The position numbers and the translations under genes were made by a program. A stretch of DNA of 64,000 nucleotides from Tilletia caries (taxonomy: Eukaryota; Basidiomycota; Exobasidiomycetes; Tilletiales; Tilletiaceae): positions 1 through 64,000 of the forward strand of contig JALUTQ010000023.1 in assembly GCA_032718865.1 (NCBI GenBank). The letters run 5' to 3'. Positions 44,877-57,955 of the stretch are shown piece by piece (within the stretch, counting starts at the first letter, position 1; every line of letters starts with the position of its first letter). The notes under the pieces were generated by a model, which was not told the origin of the DNA, did no database searches, and saw nothing but the letters and a program-made list of their open reading frames with translations.

Positions 44877-45877
44877 AAAATAAGTAGTAATAAATAAGAT
44901 ATTATTATCTGTGATTTTATTTGCTTTTTATATTTTTTTTATTTTATATCGTGCCCTAATCTTACTGTTTTTAATCATAGGGCAATCGCCTTACAAAAAT
45001 ATCTGGGTTTCAAGAAGAAAGGTATATTTGAACGACAAAGCCGTCAAGTCCTCTTTCTTTACCTAGGAGGACGCCTTTGCTTTTTTTATTATAGCGCCCT
45101 ACAGGCGTCTTTGCCTTTTAACTATATATGATAAAAAGGTACCTGCCAAGTACTACCCACTTTTTTCGTTTCCACTTTTTTTTATATGTTACCTTGACCT
45201 TATCTTTTCTTATTTTTTTTTATTATAATAAAAAAAATAAGAATGTAGGAAGAAAGGGGTTCTTAGACTAGAACTAATGATGGACTACCTATCTTTTAGA
45301 CCTTATCCCCTTTGTAATAGAGTAAACACTAAAGCTTATATTATATTCATTTTTTGTATGAAATTTAAATAAAAGGGAGGGGGAAAGTAAAGTTAAAAGG
45401 TATGAGACTTTTATATTCTTTTCTCTCTACCATCCTTATTGGTATACCTAAAGAGACACGCCCTCTCTTTGCTAGGGCGATAAAAATAAAAGATACATAC
45501 CTGTATTTAATATATAATAAAAAGAATATCCCGGATCTTTTTTTTCTATTTTAATTTGCTTTTTTTTATTATAATAAAAAAAAGTAGAAAAAAAAGAAAA
45601 AGGGAGGCTCGCAGGCGTTAAAATCAAAATAAAAATTAAATTTAAAACACCTCCCTTTGACCGGCCCTTTGATTTTTACTATATACTATAAAAATAGTAA
45701 ATAAGCGGAAACACATATCCTATAGTCCTCAGAGTAGATAATATTACTTTTTTTAACTTTTTTAAACGCCTCCCTTTTTTAAATTTTTATTATACATAAT
45801 AAAAATCAAAGACCGGCGCTTCCTTTGTTTTTTTAATTATATAAATAGAATGAAAAAAAAGCAAAGACTAATAAAAG

Positions 45878-48800
45878 TTATCTCCGGCCTGATCTTTTAA
45901 AAGGTAGTCTATATAGAGATCTCGCTCTTACTATAATAAATACTCGTGAGTAATATTCAAGAGATATGCTATTCGTGATACTATTATTTATTATACTATT
46001 TATATTTAGTTCTTGACCAGATGTTAGATCAGTATTAAAAATAGTAATAAATAGTATAAAATTAATTACTATTCTACTTAGTACTATATAAAGAGCATAA
46101 TTAGTAATATTACCAGTATCTATTTTAGAAATATTTTTACTATTAGATTGAAGAGTGTTTCTTAGACCATAAGGCCCTACTAGTTCAACAAGACCTCGAT
46201 CCAGTACTTTACTAATGTTATATCCAAGATAAAGACTATACCCTATAATATAATTATTATAAATCACATCTATATAATATTTTCCATTGAAGAATTTATA
46301 AAAGTCACGTCCTCTTTTACTATTAGTAAGTTGAATTCTGAAATTAGGTATACTGTTATAAAGATAAAGGGCACTAATAGCCCCGATTATAGTAAGTATA
46401 AATGGGAGGAGTTTCATAAAACTATTTATAGAAAATTCGGCTTCTACCATGAGAATATGCGTAGGGTGAATAAACAGTCTATCTGATACAAGAAAATCTG
46501 AACCCATACCTACAAAGAGGTCTTTAGTACAATAACCAAAAAATATTCTAAAAATAGAAAGAATGCTTAGAGGGATCATAACGATTATAGGAGCATCATG
46601 AATATTATTATATGTTGACCGTGATCTATTAGGAGTAGTTAGAAATGTAAAAGAAACAAGCCGGAAACTATAGAATGCTGTAAGGAATGCACTTATAGTA
46701 CCCAGCCAATAAGCTATAGAACCACTAAATTGGTATTGTGCGTAAGCGAGTTCTATTATTAGATCTTTTGAATAGAATCCCGTCAGCCAAGGTATAGCCA
46801 TTAGACTCAGAGATCCTATAAGAATTGAAGTATATGTAAATGGTAGGAAAGGGAGAAGTCCTCCTAGTCGACGTTGATCTTGTTGATCATATGTTGCATG
46901 AAGTACAGCTCCAGCAGCTAGGAATAGTAGGGCTTTGAAGACATTATATAGGCCGAGGCCTTTTATTTACGTGGTGATATAGATAGTGCTAGTTGTAGTT
47001 GATTTTTGGTTAGAATTATAGAACATTTCCCTTTTATTTCCGGAATATTATTTTCTAGGTCGGAAGCATATATATACCGTATAACTCCTTATCTTTTTTT
47101 ATATTATAAAAAAAGAGGAAGAGATCCTTCGTTAAGATGTCGACGAATAGCTGTACGGTTAGTAGGAGATACTTGTGAAATATTACTATAGTGTTCACAA
47201 AGTCCTGTTGGAGTGTTAATCGCATAGAGACTTTCTGCTATTTTTGATAGGCCTGATAGGTAATTAGGGTGACGACAAAAATAGAAATTACCAAGCTCTG
47301 TAGAGTTGCCATTAGGACGAGCAATATTCATATAGCGTCCTACTCGACTGTTAAGATACGTTTTACTTACTTTACTATTCATCTTTTTAAGTTTGTCAAC
47401 TGCAGAGGGATTCAGTGAATTTCAGAGATCACGTTCATTCTCGTAGATTCCAACATCTTCAAGACTACTAACTGATATAGCGTGTATCTTACCAGGTATA
47501 AGATCGTATAGTGTACGTCCTGATAGTTCTACTGTACGATATTTCTCTTTAGGTGCAAGTTGTCTAGGTAGAATTTCTGTTCGTAGAGGTTTTCCTCTTT
47601 CTCGAAGATACCCCTCAATAATTACTCCTTTTATAACCATACTAGTACCTAGATGCCAATTCATATTGTTACGTACTGAAACATTACTAAGTCCTACTTT
47701 TTTTGATAGAGAATTATAGGAATTTCTTCGAGCTAGTACTTGTGTCATAGTATGGTCAAAAGCTAGATATTCTTTCCCCTCATTGGAAGAAATACTAAAA
47801 TCGTCTTGAGAATGTCTAAAATTAAAATAGATAACATCTTCGGTACTAGGATTCATACTCGGCATGTATTTATCTTTTAGACTTTGTTCGAGTACACGAA
47901 GAGGAAATTGCGCAAATGCTCGTAGAACGTTTTGTGCACCTAGACTAATATCTGTACTAGCATCATCTATATTTCAATTATGAACAATATTTGTACTAGT
48001 GATTAGAGGAGATCATCTAAGATCAGTACTAAACGATTTTGTATTACTTACTACATATTTATGCATAAATTGTTGGATTCGATGACCTTTAAAACTATTC
48101 ATATGATCTGTTAGACGAGCGTTACATGATATTGCAGAACCAATACCTACATGAGTAGTGTTGTCTCTCGCCTCATAAAAAAATCCATAAATACCAGACT
48201 CGTTTATATAGGGTACTTCTCTTTTTTTAACTTTTTTTATATATAAAAAAAGCAAAGATAGGAAGTGACCATTTATTATTAGTATTTATTATGGGCGAAG
48301 TAATATCAAAATGTAGAGTGTATTTACACTCTACTACCTCTCATAGATATGAAAATAGTAGGGTATCTCCTTTGAATTTATTTGAAGCAACAAGTTGGTT
48401 TACCATTATAGAAAGTTGATTAGCAGCACCTATTCCTTTTGGAGTTAGAGAAATAGGTATACCGTGGTTTACTTGATTTACAATATTTTGAATCGATTGT
48501 ATAACAAGCCGACCTCCTGGTGTATTACTATTTGGAAGACTTTCTAGAGAAGTATGAATAGTCGTCAGGTTCTTATTCCCTTGTACTGGAGTTTTTATTA
48601 TAATAAAAAACAGAGGGAATATTGAATAAGCAACCTCTATATCTTTTTAGTGCTTCTAATAGAAAAAAAGGCTAGACCAAATGAAAAATTGTCACAAATC
48701 AGTTTAGTAAGCTCCTGTAGGATGTAACATGTAAAAAAGGTTGTGTATATAAAGAAGACGTAAGTTTAAGTTTAAGTTATTAATAAGCATCTATGTTTCA

Positions 48801-51577
48801 ACTACCTAGTAACGGGGTTAACCCATTCCGTATTTTTATTTTACCACGTAAATTAGATCTGTTTATAGTATATTATAGTCCGGGATTCCCCTTTTTCTAT
48901 TTATTTAAACGCTTTTTTCAACCTTTTTTTTTTTAAAAAAGATATAAATAATAAAAAAGCAAGTAAGTATATTAAAAAGAATCTATCAAGGTATAATATA
49001 GGAAACAGATTATAAATATTTACATATTTAATTAGACTATATCATAGATTGTACCCTATAGAATATATTTGTGTGTACAATCTCGTGGAGCGTAGTCGTT
49101 GAAGTTTCCTTATATTTTATATAAGGCTTACCTGCTGATAACCCTTATCATATTATTTATATAGGTTTAAATGCCTATAAGTATTTCTCATATACGAATA
49201 AGGACTTCCCAGCAATTTACCACGTTTTACATGCGCTCTTCATACATATTTCTTTCTTATTGTATATTATAATTAAATATCCAAACGCATGATTTACTAG
49301 ATGAAATAGTGCTACATTATATTGGCTTAGACCACAGGCCATGAAAAGGTAACCCATTTGACTACAAGTAGAGTAAGCAATTACCCGTTTAAGATCATTT
49401 TGTAGAAGTCCTGTTGATGCTGCAAAAAAAGCAGTAATAGCACCAACCCAAGTAATAATAAGTAGTGTTGTTGGTCTATATTCAAGAATAGGAGATGAAC
49501 GAAGAAGTAGATAAACTCCAGCAGTAACTAGCGTAGCTGCATGGATAAGAGCACTTACTGGAGTAGGACCCTCCATTCTGTCAGGTAGCCAGGTGTGTAG
49601 TCCCATTTGGGCACTTTTCCCCATACCTGCCAGTAGAAAAAGTAGTCCTATTATTGTAATTCTAGTTTCATTTCTATTTGAAGATAGACTGAACACTGTA
49701 GCATAATCTAGATTTCCAAATATAAAGAAAATAGCAAAAAATCTTATAGATAGAAACATATCTCCCACTCGATTAACTACTAGAGCTTTAATTGCACTTT
49801 TATTTGCTTGTATCCGAGTAAACCAAAAATTAATTAGGAGATAAGATGAGATCCCTATACCTTCCCACAAACGGTATAGAAGAGTGTTAAATTGTTGATT
49901 ACATATTAACTTAATTTTAGTAGCGCTAATAATACTAGTAGTTTAGTCATATACCTATATTGTACTATTTAGGATCTTTCAGCTTATATTGCATACTATC
50001 AATAACAAAGGAACCTACTATATCACGTAGTCTTGCATCTTTTTTGCCGAACAGGTATATAAATTAGATATTGCCCTGGTTGTTTTTCGACTATACGAGT
50101 TCGAAGACCAAAATTAGTATAAAGAGCCTTTTGAAGAATTAGAATTTCATCATAACTATAACTATTCGTGTTTGTAGGGCTACGCCCTTCTGTTTGATTG
50201 TATGCAGTACGATGTCCATCATCCATAATCCAATAAGCGAGTGATCGAGGTGTAAGATATTCATGAATATTCTCAGGGATCATTCTTGTATACTTTCAAC
50301 GCCTCCCCTTGCCCCTTCTTCTTTTTTTTCTATAGAAAAAGCCAAGGTAAGATCCGGTGATCTGTTCATTCATTTTTACGCCCTGATCCCCAGAGGGGTA
50401 GGGTGATCAGAATAGTTTAAAATACGGTACTAGACAAGGCAGAGCACGAGTTCTGAATCGCATTGTGCTATAAATTTTGTTAGTACGGGTTTCTGGTTTT
50501 CGAGTAATTATACGAGGCGGTGAAAGCGTAAAACTTTTATATATTCTGTATAGATCTAGAACATAATCCTCATGTCTAGGGTATGTTTGATCAATTTTTA
50601 GAACAGGATTATGTGTAATTTCAACGCCTCCCCTTGCCCCTTCTTCTTTTTTTTCTATAGAAAAAGCCAAGGTAAGATCCGGCGATACGAAACATATAAC
50701 CATCTCCTAGAAGATTACCAACAAGTGTTAACGCCTTCGGGGATTTGTTGAATATCAGTTATTTCAATGTCGATAGAATTATTACTAGAAAAAAGCATGC
50801 GTAGTTTAGGAAGAATACTACTATTATATTGAATAACGTAAATACAAATCACCCACTTAGAAATTTAAATGATTACATAAAGGCTAGCGTTAAAATTAAT
50901 GTAATGTGATCACTTCGGCTTACACCGAAGGTTGGACTATATCTTCTAGTTTCTATTATATAATAGAAACTAGCACCACGTTTAGTCTCTGAAGATCCAA
51001 CATAATATACTATTGTAATTTATGAAGGGCCCTGCTGATTGTCCAATATTTTTATTTTTTTTATAAAATAAAATATGTTATACTTTAGAAAGATAGGATG
51101 TTCCAGCAATTTGTGATGTACTTAATATAGCTCACGCTATACTTAGGCCGGGTTTATTTGACCTACAAACATTATAAGATAATTATCCCCTGTTACTAGA
51201 ATTAGCATAAAGAAGGTAAACATAGAAAGATATGAGAAAAATCGTTGATTATGTGGGTCTCTACTCATGTAATCCACAGAGAAGATATGTACAAGAGAAG
51301 ATACTATAAGTACAGGAAGCAGCATGGATACTGTTAGACTATCAAATAGAAAACCCCAGGATACATCTAGTGTTTCTGAATCTATCCAACTAGTAAAATT
51401 GATAGACACGGGGGAATCTGAAAGTCCTACTTCAAAAAAAGCAACTATTGCTAGAATTCTAGATATAATAATACAACTACATGTTATAAAATGAGCTCCT
51501 GTAGTCCCTATTTTTCGACCGAATATTCCAGCTCTAATTGAACCTAGCATAGGAAGAAATAGCAGTGTAAGATACAT
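45878..51577 (-). CDS. nad5: NADH dehydrogenase subunit 5, three exons
   Basis: Exons 51577-51161, 49867-49285 and 46941-45878 join to 687 codons plus TAA (2,064 nt, in frame). Complex I antiporter-like subunit. Exon 1 starts [20 protein letters not shown] and ends [10 protein letters not shown]. Exon 2 starts [20 protein letters not shown] and holds [20 protein letters not shown] plus [20 protein letters not shown], ending LVNHAF. Exon 3 starts [20 protein letters not shown] and contains [20 protein letters not shown]. Splice points were chosen so the 5' exon ends in T, the intron ends in G and the protein reads FVG-WEG and NHAF-FKALL. All Trp are TGG. nad4L lies upstream on the same strand but 1.2 kb away, instead of touching nad5 as in many fungi. 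Confidence 0.93.
46942..49284 (-). mobile_element. Group I intron in nad5 (second intron)
   Basis: Splits Phe in NHAF-FKALLF. Core near the 5' end: P (AATTGCTGGGAAG) near 49,207, Q (ATCAGCAGGTAAG) near 49,130, R (CTTCAACGACTACG) near 49,090, S (GATATAGTCTAA) near 49,027. The rest is occupied by an interrupted GIY-YIG gene and AT palindromes (about 48,590-48,615 and 48,925-48,965). Confidence 0.85.
46971..48600 (-). pseudogene. GIY-YIG endonuclease in nad5 intron 2, interrupted by AT palindromes
   Basis: In order: [20 protein letters not shown]; an AT palindrome at about 48,225-48,262 that shifts the frame; then [20 protein letters not shown] and [20 protein letters not shown] (GIY-YIG core); then [18 protein letters not shown] with the presumed catalytic Glu. 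The C-terminal DNA-binding region follows. A second palindrome (about 47,088-47,116) adds a stop before the tail [13 protein letters not shown]. Four TGA codons fit Trp (for example VHNWNID, ERDLWNSLNP). It is close kin to the cox3-linked enzyme. As it stands it cannot be read as one protein. Confidence 0.78.
50297..50357. repeat. 61-bp hairpin element, copy 1
   Basis: Begins CAACGCCTCCCCTTGCCCC, centre CTATAG, ends GGTAAGATCCGG. Identical over 61 bp to the copy at 50,622 only 265 bp away, and its core is identical to the one at about 51,649-51,706. Arms TTCTTTTTTTTCTA/TAGAAAAAG pair. Confidence 0.9.
50622..50682. repeat. 61-bp hairpin element, copy 2
   Basis: Identical to copy 1. Removing it restores the LAGLIDADG frame (FRI then EITHNPVL), so its insertion point can be placed to the base. 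No obvious long target duplication. Confidence 0.9.
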
Positions 51578-52811
51578 ATCAATAATCTATATATATACAT
51601 AATTAAACTTTATATTTTCACTTTTCACTTTTTTAAACTTTTTTAAATGCCTCCCCTTGCCCCTTCTTCTTTTTTTTCTATAGAAAAAGCCAAGGTAAGA
51701 TCCGGCGCCCCCTTTGTTTTTTCTTCATTATATCTTATCGGCAGGTAAAGAGAGCCGTTTGCTTTTTTAAGTGCTTCCTCGGGCAAAGGGCGGAGCCTCG
51801 GCGGAGCCGTAAAGTTTCTATAATGATAAAAAAAGATAAAAAAGCAAAGACGGCAAAGGCAAAGCCGGTTACTTTCTGTTAGCTTTATGACTGCTTTTTT
51901 TATATATAAAAAGTAGGGGTATGGGTATATACCCCTACTTTTTAATTATATATGGCAGTCTACCATTTTTATATTTGAAAAAAGGAGTCCTCCTAGGAGT
52001 CTTGCTATGTTAAAAAGCAATAAAAAAAGTTATACAAGGAAAGAGGTAACACCTAGTATAATAAAGTTTAATCGTATAATAATAATTAATCTGACAACAT
52101 AAAACTAGAATATAAACGGTAGTGCTTGAAAGGAGAAAGCCTACTATTTTTATCATTTATCTAAATCGGTAGAGTGCCCGGCCTTTTCACACGTCTTGAT
52201 CTGCGGGAAAATTATCACCTCCTTATCAATGGTTAGGTTCTTAACCCCTACTTTTTTATAATATTATAAAAAAAAAAGGAATTTTGAATTTTCAAAGACG
52301 CCCTATTTAAAACTTTTAAATTTGCACTTTTTTATTATATGTAATAAAAAAGCAAAGATAGTAGCGGGCCATTTATTTACCGATTAAGATTAAAATGATT
52401 GAAAAGAACTATCCTAGACCGACCACGAATAAAAATCTATTGTCTATAATACTGTAAAAGAGGGGGAGGGTTATCTTTTTTTATATATTAAAAAAGACAA
52501 AAATAAATAAATAAAGGGAAGAAATATTTGTATCAATAAGCAACACTAATAATATTTCTATAATTTACGTTAGATTTCGTCTGTATACCCTTTTTTAATC
52601 TGCCTTCTTTATGCCCCTAGGGCGATTAGGAGTACACGTTCTTACTTATATTTTTATGTGGATAGAGGGGGGGGGCGGGGGCTAGGTCACTACCCTCACA
52701 TTTCGGCCCTCCTTATCGACAGGCAAGGGACCCTAGGTTTTTAACTTTTTTTATCTATAATCGGCGGAGCCGTAAAGCTGTCGATATCTTTTTTTTCTAC
52801 TTTTTTTTTTA
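51578..52811. other. Intergenic between nad5 and nad4L, repeat-filled
   Basis: 61-bp element core (51,649-51,706), TTATCGGCAGGTAAAGAGAG (51,737-51,756), GC units (51,791-51,812), several AT palindromes, and a half-copy of the 61-bp family overlapping the nad4L 3' end. tRNA-like text at about 52,160-52,195 was rejected. No gene seen. Confidence 0.6.
52643..52651 (-). promoter_or_regulatory. ATATAAGTA candidate promoter upstream of nad5
   Basis: Exact nonamer match on the nad5 strand, about 1.07 kb before its ATG. Chance match possible. Confidence 0.18.
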
Positions 52812-53177
52812 TTATAATAAAAAAAAGCAAAAATAGAAAAAGCCAAGGTAAGAAGGCCGATAAGATATAATGAACAGAACATAAAAGGCAATAAAAAAAG
52901 ACGAACAGGACAAGGATCTTATTGATATATTTCCTCGTAGTCGATAGTAAGCAACAAGAATTCCTAGACCAATTGCAGATTCAGCACCAGCTATTCTTAT
53001 TATATATATACTATAAACTTGTCCTAGTATATCATCAAAAGAGTAAGAGCTTATTAGAATTAGTAGAGTAACTGCAAGTAGCATGATTTCAATAGATATT
53101 AGCATTAGTATTAGATTTTTACGATTTAGTACAAACCCTAGAATACCTATGATAAAAAGAATAATAGATAGGTTCAT
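52812..53177 (-). CDS. nad4L: NADH dehydrogenase subunit 4L with repeat-derived tail
   Basis: Complex I membrane subunit. MNLSIILFIIGILGFVLNRK, then NLILMLISIEIMLLAVTLLI and AGAESAIGLGILVAYYRLRG are typical. Usual proteins end a few residues after YRLRGNISI. Here the frame runs on for about 30 residues (RSLSCSSFFIAF to YFCFFLL), the last part encoded by a 61-bp-family half-element (about 52,793-52,864). The natural stop has been lost or overwritten. Total 121 residues against about 90 in relatives. Confidence 0.92.
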   Translation of the reverse strand: MNLSIILFIIGILGFVLNRKNLILMLISIEIMLLAVTLLILISSYSFDDILGQVYSIYIIRIAGAESAIGLGILVAYYRLRGNISIRSLSCSSFFIAFYVLFIISYRPSYLGFFYFCFFLL

Positions 53178-53736
53178 ATATGATTAGATAGGCCGTGCCT
53201 TTTAGATTTATTTTACCAGATTCCTAAAGGTCTTTTCTAACAAGAAAGTATTTGTATTTAATAGCCGGAGGCCTATTAAATATATAAACTAATCTCTGGC
53301 AATATATTAGATTACAACATATTATACTAGTATAAAGCACATATTATGGTTATAGGGAGAGACTACCTAAATATAACGTTCTTATTAGGACATAATTAAA
53401 AAGAACGTAAGAAGCCATCTATAAGTTATATATAAAGACTCTATTACTTTTTTAAGTGCTTGTATAATGATAAAGAGTAAAGGGCGTAGGTATCCCCTCT
53501 TTTTTCTTTGTTTTTTTATTATATAAATATAATAAAAAAATAAGGTAAAAAAAGAATGTGTAAAGTGAGTAGTCTTTGCAACACCGTCGCCTCTTTACGG
53601 CTCCCCCGATTATATAAAAATCAAAGACTAGGGGAAGGCTGTGCCCTTACCATTCTCTTTTTATATAATCGGCGGGGCCGTAAAGGGATTTGAAATAGGG
53701 GCATAATCCATTTCAACCTAAATTTAACAACACACT
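53178..53736. other. Intergenic, repeat-filled
   Basis: AT palindrome (about 53,510-53,542) and degenerate GC units (about 53,594-53,612 and 53,670-53,685). No gene seen. Confidence 0.6.
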
Positions 53737-53810
53737 CGAGAACGACCAGACTCGAACTGGCATACACTAAACTGACAATTTAGGACATTAACCAATTATG
53801 CTACGTTCCC
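53737..53810 (-). tRNA. trnD: tRNA-Asp(GUC)
   Basis: Acceptor GGGAACG/CGTTCTC, T arm GCCAG-TTCGAGT-CTGGT, anticodon stem CTAAA/TTTAG with loop TTGTCAG (GTC). Confidence 0.92.
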
Positions 53811-55466
<1,656 letters not shown>

Positions 55467-55992
55467 TATTAGATACATATATGTAACATTCTTAACTAGA
55501 TGTTATTTAAATAATAATTACACCCCCCCTCTCCCCTCTCTATCCTTTCTTTGTTTTTTTATTTTTTTTTTTTATTATATATATATAATAAAAAAAAAAA
55601 CAAACGGCTTTGCCGATAAGGATAATAAAAAAATGTAAAGCGGAGGCCGGAGGCTCGCGTTATAAATTATACATTATACATTATACATTTTGTACTTTAT
55701 ACATTATTGATTATAGTCTATAGCATATAATAAGGGCTACGTGTTAGTGTTAAAAGACCTTATTCTTTTTAGGAAATAAGGAGGGGATTGGGGGTAGGGG
55801 GGTATATATTCTTACGTTTTATTGAAATAATTATAACTCAATAGAAATATATTATAGTATTTTATCCTATACTTTTGGCGGGTTTATTCGATTATATAAC
55901 TTTTCGTTGTTTATAATATGTAATTAAAAGTATTGAAGCAAAGCAGCAATTGGACGTTTTAAATATGGGAGCCCTTAACAAAGTGTAAAAAT
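55467..55992. other. Spacer between atp9 and its HEG
   Basis: Contains a nested AT palindrome (about 55,555-55,602), a short TTATACATTATACATTATAC repeat (55,664-55,690) and unremarkable AT-rich sequence. No gene seen. Confidence 0.55.
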
Positions 55993-56909
55993 ATGATGCA
56001 ACTAATTATGAAACCTATTTACACTAGAGACCGTTTTAAACGAGAGGCTCTCGTTAAAAAACTACTTAAAGATAACAGATCTATAACAGTAGAAAATATT
56101 ATTATGGCACTTGGTAATGATATACCAGAGAGTAAAATATCACAAGAGGTTATTAATCTATGCAAAGAAATTATTAAGAATCCCGTTACACTTTCTCTAC
56201 CTATTCCCAAAGGTGAAAACGTATACTCTTTTTCCAGAATAGCTGGCCCTGAGCATGGTATGGATAAAAAAATAGCAGGCTGTTACCGTATATTTTCAGA
56301 ATTTTATAAAGAAGATTATGTAGGTCATAGTACCAAACTAGGAAAACGGGTAAAGGATCATGCTAAAGGTAAAGAATTTACAACAAAAAATATTGTAGAA
56401 AAATATAATAAAAATAATAATGATGTTAAAGTAAGGCTATTCATACCTAACCCTTCTCTAATTCCTAGTTACCTAACTATAAAAGAGTTTATTATAATTC
56501 TAGAGCAATGTCTACTGTTTTATTATACACCTACTAACAATATTTCTGTTATTGCCAGACCAGGAATATCTTTTAGCCCACAAGTACTAGAAACTCTTTG
56601 TAAAAAAGTAAGTAAAAAAGTATATATATATTGAGTATATAAAAACCATTTTTATCTCCTGCATATCAGAGATTCCAGAATTTCTCTTTCTAAAATAGGA
56701 AATAAGAGTAAAAATTGAAGAAGTAAGATTATAGAACGTAAAGGTTATTATCGTCATCAACTTTATCTTTCTTATTCACTCATAAATAAAGAAAGTAATC
56801 ACATAACGAACTCTTCTATAGCAATGACTACTATTCTTAGCCCCTCTACTAATTCTATCGGTAATAATATAAGAGCTGTAAAGGTTGATCACCCTTCTTT
56901 TGGGAGTTG

Positions 56910-56965
<56 letters not shown>

Positions 56966-57276
56966 AAGTAGGAATACCTGATCTCCCTATTTTTAATGAA
57001 AGAGAAACAGTGGAATTTATTAAATGGCTTTCAACTCAAGATCGAATTTGTGCTCAACCAGTAATCGTAAGCGACAACACATCAACGGAAACGTGGTACC
57101 CTTCTCGAATTAGAGCCGCCAAATCCATAGATAGTGATATAGCTTCTATAAATCCTAAGCGAGATATTCTTTTTCGAGGCCAATATGAATTTAAATTTGT
57201 TACTATTAGTGAATATGTTGAAAAAGAACTATACCCACCTTTTTCATTTTGAAGTAAAATCCGTATAATTAAATAA
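55993..57276 (+). CDS. Free-standing GIY-YIG homing endonuclease downstream of atp9 (intact copy)
   Basis: 427 codons from ATG 55,993 to TAA 57,274, reading three TGA as Trp (56,632, 56,716, 57,250). GIY-YIG core at about residues 96-180: AGCYRIFSEFYKEDYVGHST, KLGKRVKDHAKG, and the helix IILEQCLLFYYTPTNN with the presumed catalytic Glu. N-terminal start MMQLIMKPIYTRDRFKREAL. The C-terminal part has an uninterrupted 17-Ala run encoded only by GCT, then NERETVEFIKWLSTQDRICA, likely DNA-binding. It is followed by a displaced atp9 3' end and two decayed copies of itself. The third TGA is conserved in the next copy (PPFLFWNKV), supporting Trp there. An alternative end at that TGA is possible. Confidence 0.83.
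56914..56964 (+). repeat. (GCT)17 microsatellite encoding poly-Ala
   Basis: Seventeen perfect GCT codons inside the atp9-linked HEG. The corresponding part of the decayed copy (about 58,990-59,090) has no such run, so it expanded after the copies separated. Striking for so AT-rich a genome. Confidence 0.93.
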
Positions 57277-57401
57277 AATAGAATCAAGGTTATTATATCA
57301 TTATATCTAAGAAAATTACTCAATACTTTTTTTTCCACTAGGGGGGCTTCGCCCTTACCCTTATCTTTTATTATAATAAAAAAAAGTAAGATTCAAAATA
57401 A

Positions 57402-57645
57402 TTTACATATAGAATTCTAGGATTTGCTCTATCTTGTTACTTCTTTTTTTATTCTTTGCTTTACGGCTCCGCCCTTTGCTCGATTCTAATCGGCAGGTAA
57501 AGAAGGTAAAGAAGGTAAAGAGAGCCGTTTGTTTTTTTATTATATAAATATAATAAAAAAATATAATAAAAAAGTTAATAAATAAAAAAGATAAGCTACA
57601 GGACAGTTTGCTCTAATGATGAGCTTCCTTCTACTATACTCATAA
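57402..57645 (+). pseudogene. First displaced duplicate of the atp9 3' end, split by elements
   Basis: TTTACATATAGAATTCTAGG to GCTCTATCTTG, an insertion of about 160 bp (GC unit, GGTAAAGAGAGCCG element, AT palindrome), then AAGCTACAGGACAGTTTGCT to the TAA at 57,645. It encodes [10 protein letters not shown] and [16 protein letters not shown]. It is not translatable as atp9. Confidence 0.9.
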
Positions 57646-57955
57646 TACCTTTATGTATTATAAAATAAAATAAGATATTATTTAACCCCCCCTCCCTTTT
57701 CAACCTTATCGGCATGTTTTTTTTCATTATTTTTACTTTTTTTATTATAATAAAAAAAGCAAAGATATAATGAAGCACCAAGCCCCAAAATGAGTTTAAA
57801 AACTGGTAAAATAATATTCTATATAAATGAAAAGAGTTATTAAATTCTAGATACCTATTGTAGCACCACTTTTTTTATAATAATAAAAAAAGCAAAGATT
57901 GAAAGGTTGTAAAGTATGAGACGTGTAGTTTTTATACTATACAGTTTAATTAATA

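Larger units (their letters stand above)
44401..45877. other. Intergenic between trnH and nad5 3' end, repeat-filled
   Basis: GC array (44,633-44,695), G-rich hairpin with AGTGACG arm (44,786-44,815), AT palindromes (about 45,180-45,240, 45,540-45,600 and 45,785-45,870). No gene seen. Confidence 0.6.
50023..50760 (-). pseudogene. LAGLIDADG endonuclease with two 61-bp insertions, nad5 intron 1
   Basis: First motif [14 protein letters not shown], then a 61-bp element (50,622-50,682) whose length is not a multiple of three and shifts the frame. Next comes [21 protein letters not shown] compound insertion (about 50,297-50,410) carrying a second identical element happens to stay open if TGA is Trp. 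Then [20 protein letters not shown], the second motif, and a TAA at 50,023. It was the homing enzyme of this intron and is now frameshifted. Confidence 0.82.
49868..51160 (-). mobile_element. Group I intron in nad5 (first intron)
   Basis: Lies between MFVG and WEGIG. The core is near the 5' end: P (AATTGCTGGAAC) near 51,095, Q (AATCAGCAGGGCC) near 51,030, R (TTCAGAGACTAAACG) near 50,980, S (AAGATATAGTCC) near 50,937. The 3' part holds a decayed LAGLIDADG gene with two identical 61-bp insertions. Confidence 0.87.

Noticed and set aside
45245..45330. Possible minus-strand tRNA with loop TTCTAGT
   Set aside because: Stems do not form a cloverleaf; if TTCTAGT is the T loop there is no room for the other arms.
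52155..52225. tRNA-like text (AATCGGTAGAGTGCCCGG, CTTTTCAC)
   Set aside because: Resembles a D arm and a Glu anticodon loop, but the anticodon stem does not pair and no T arm or acceptor follows. At most a relic.
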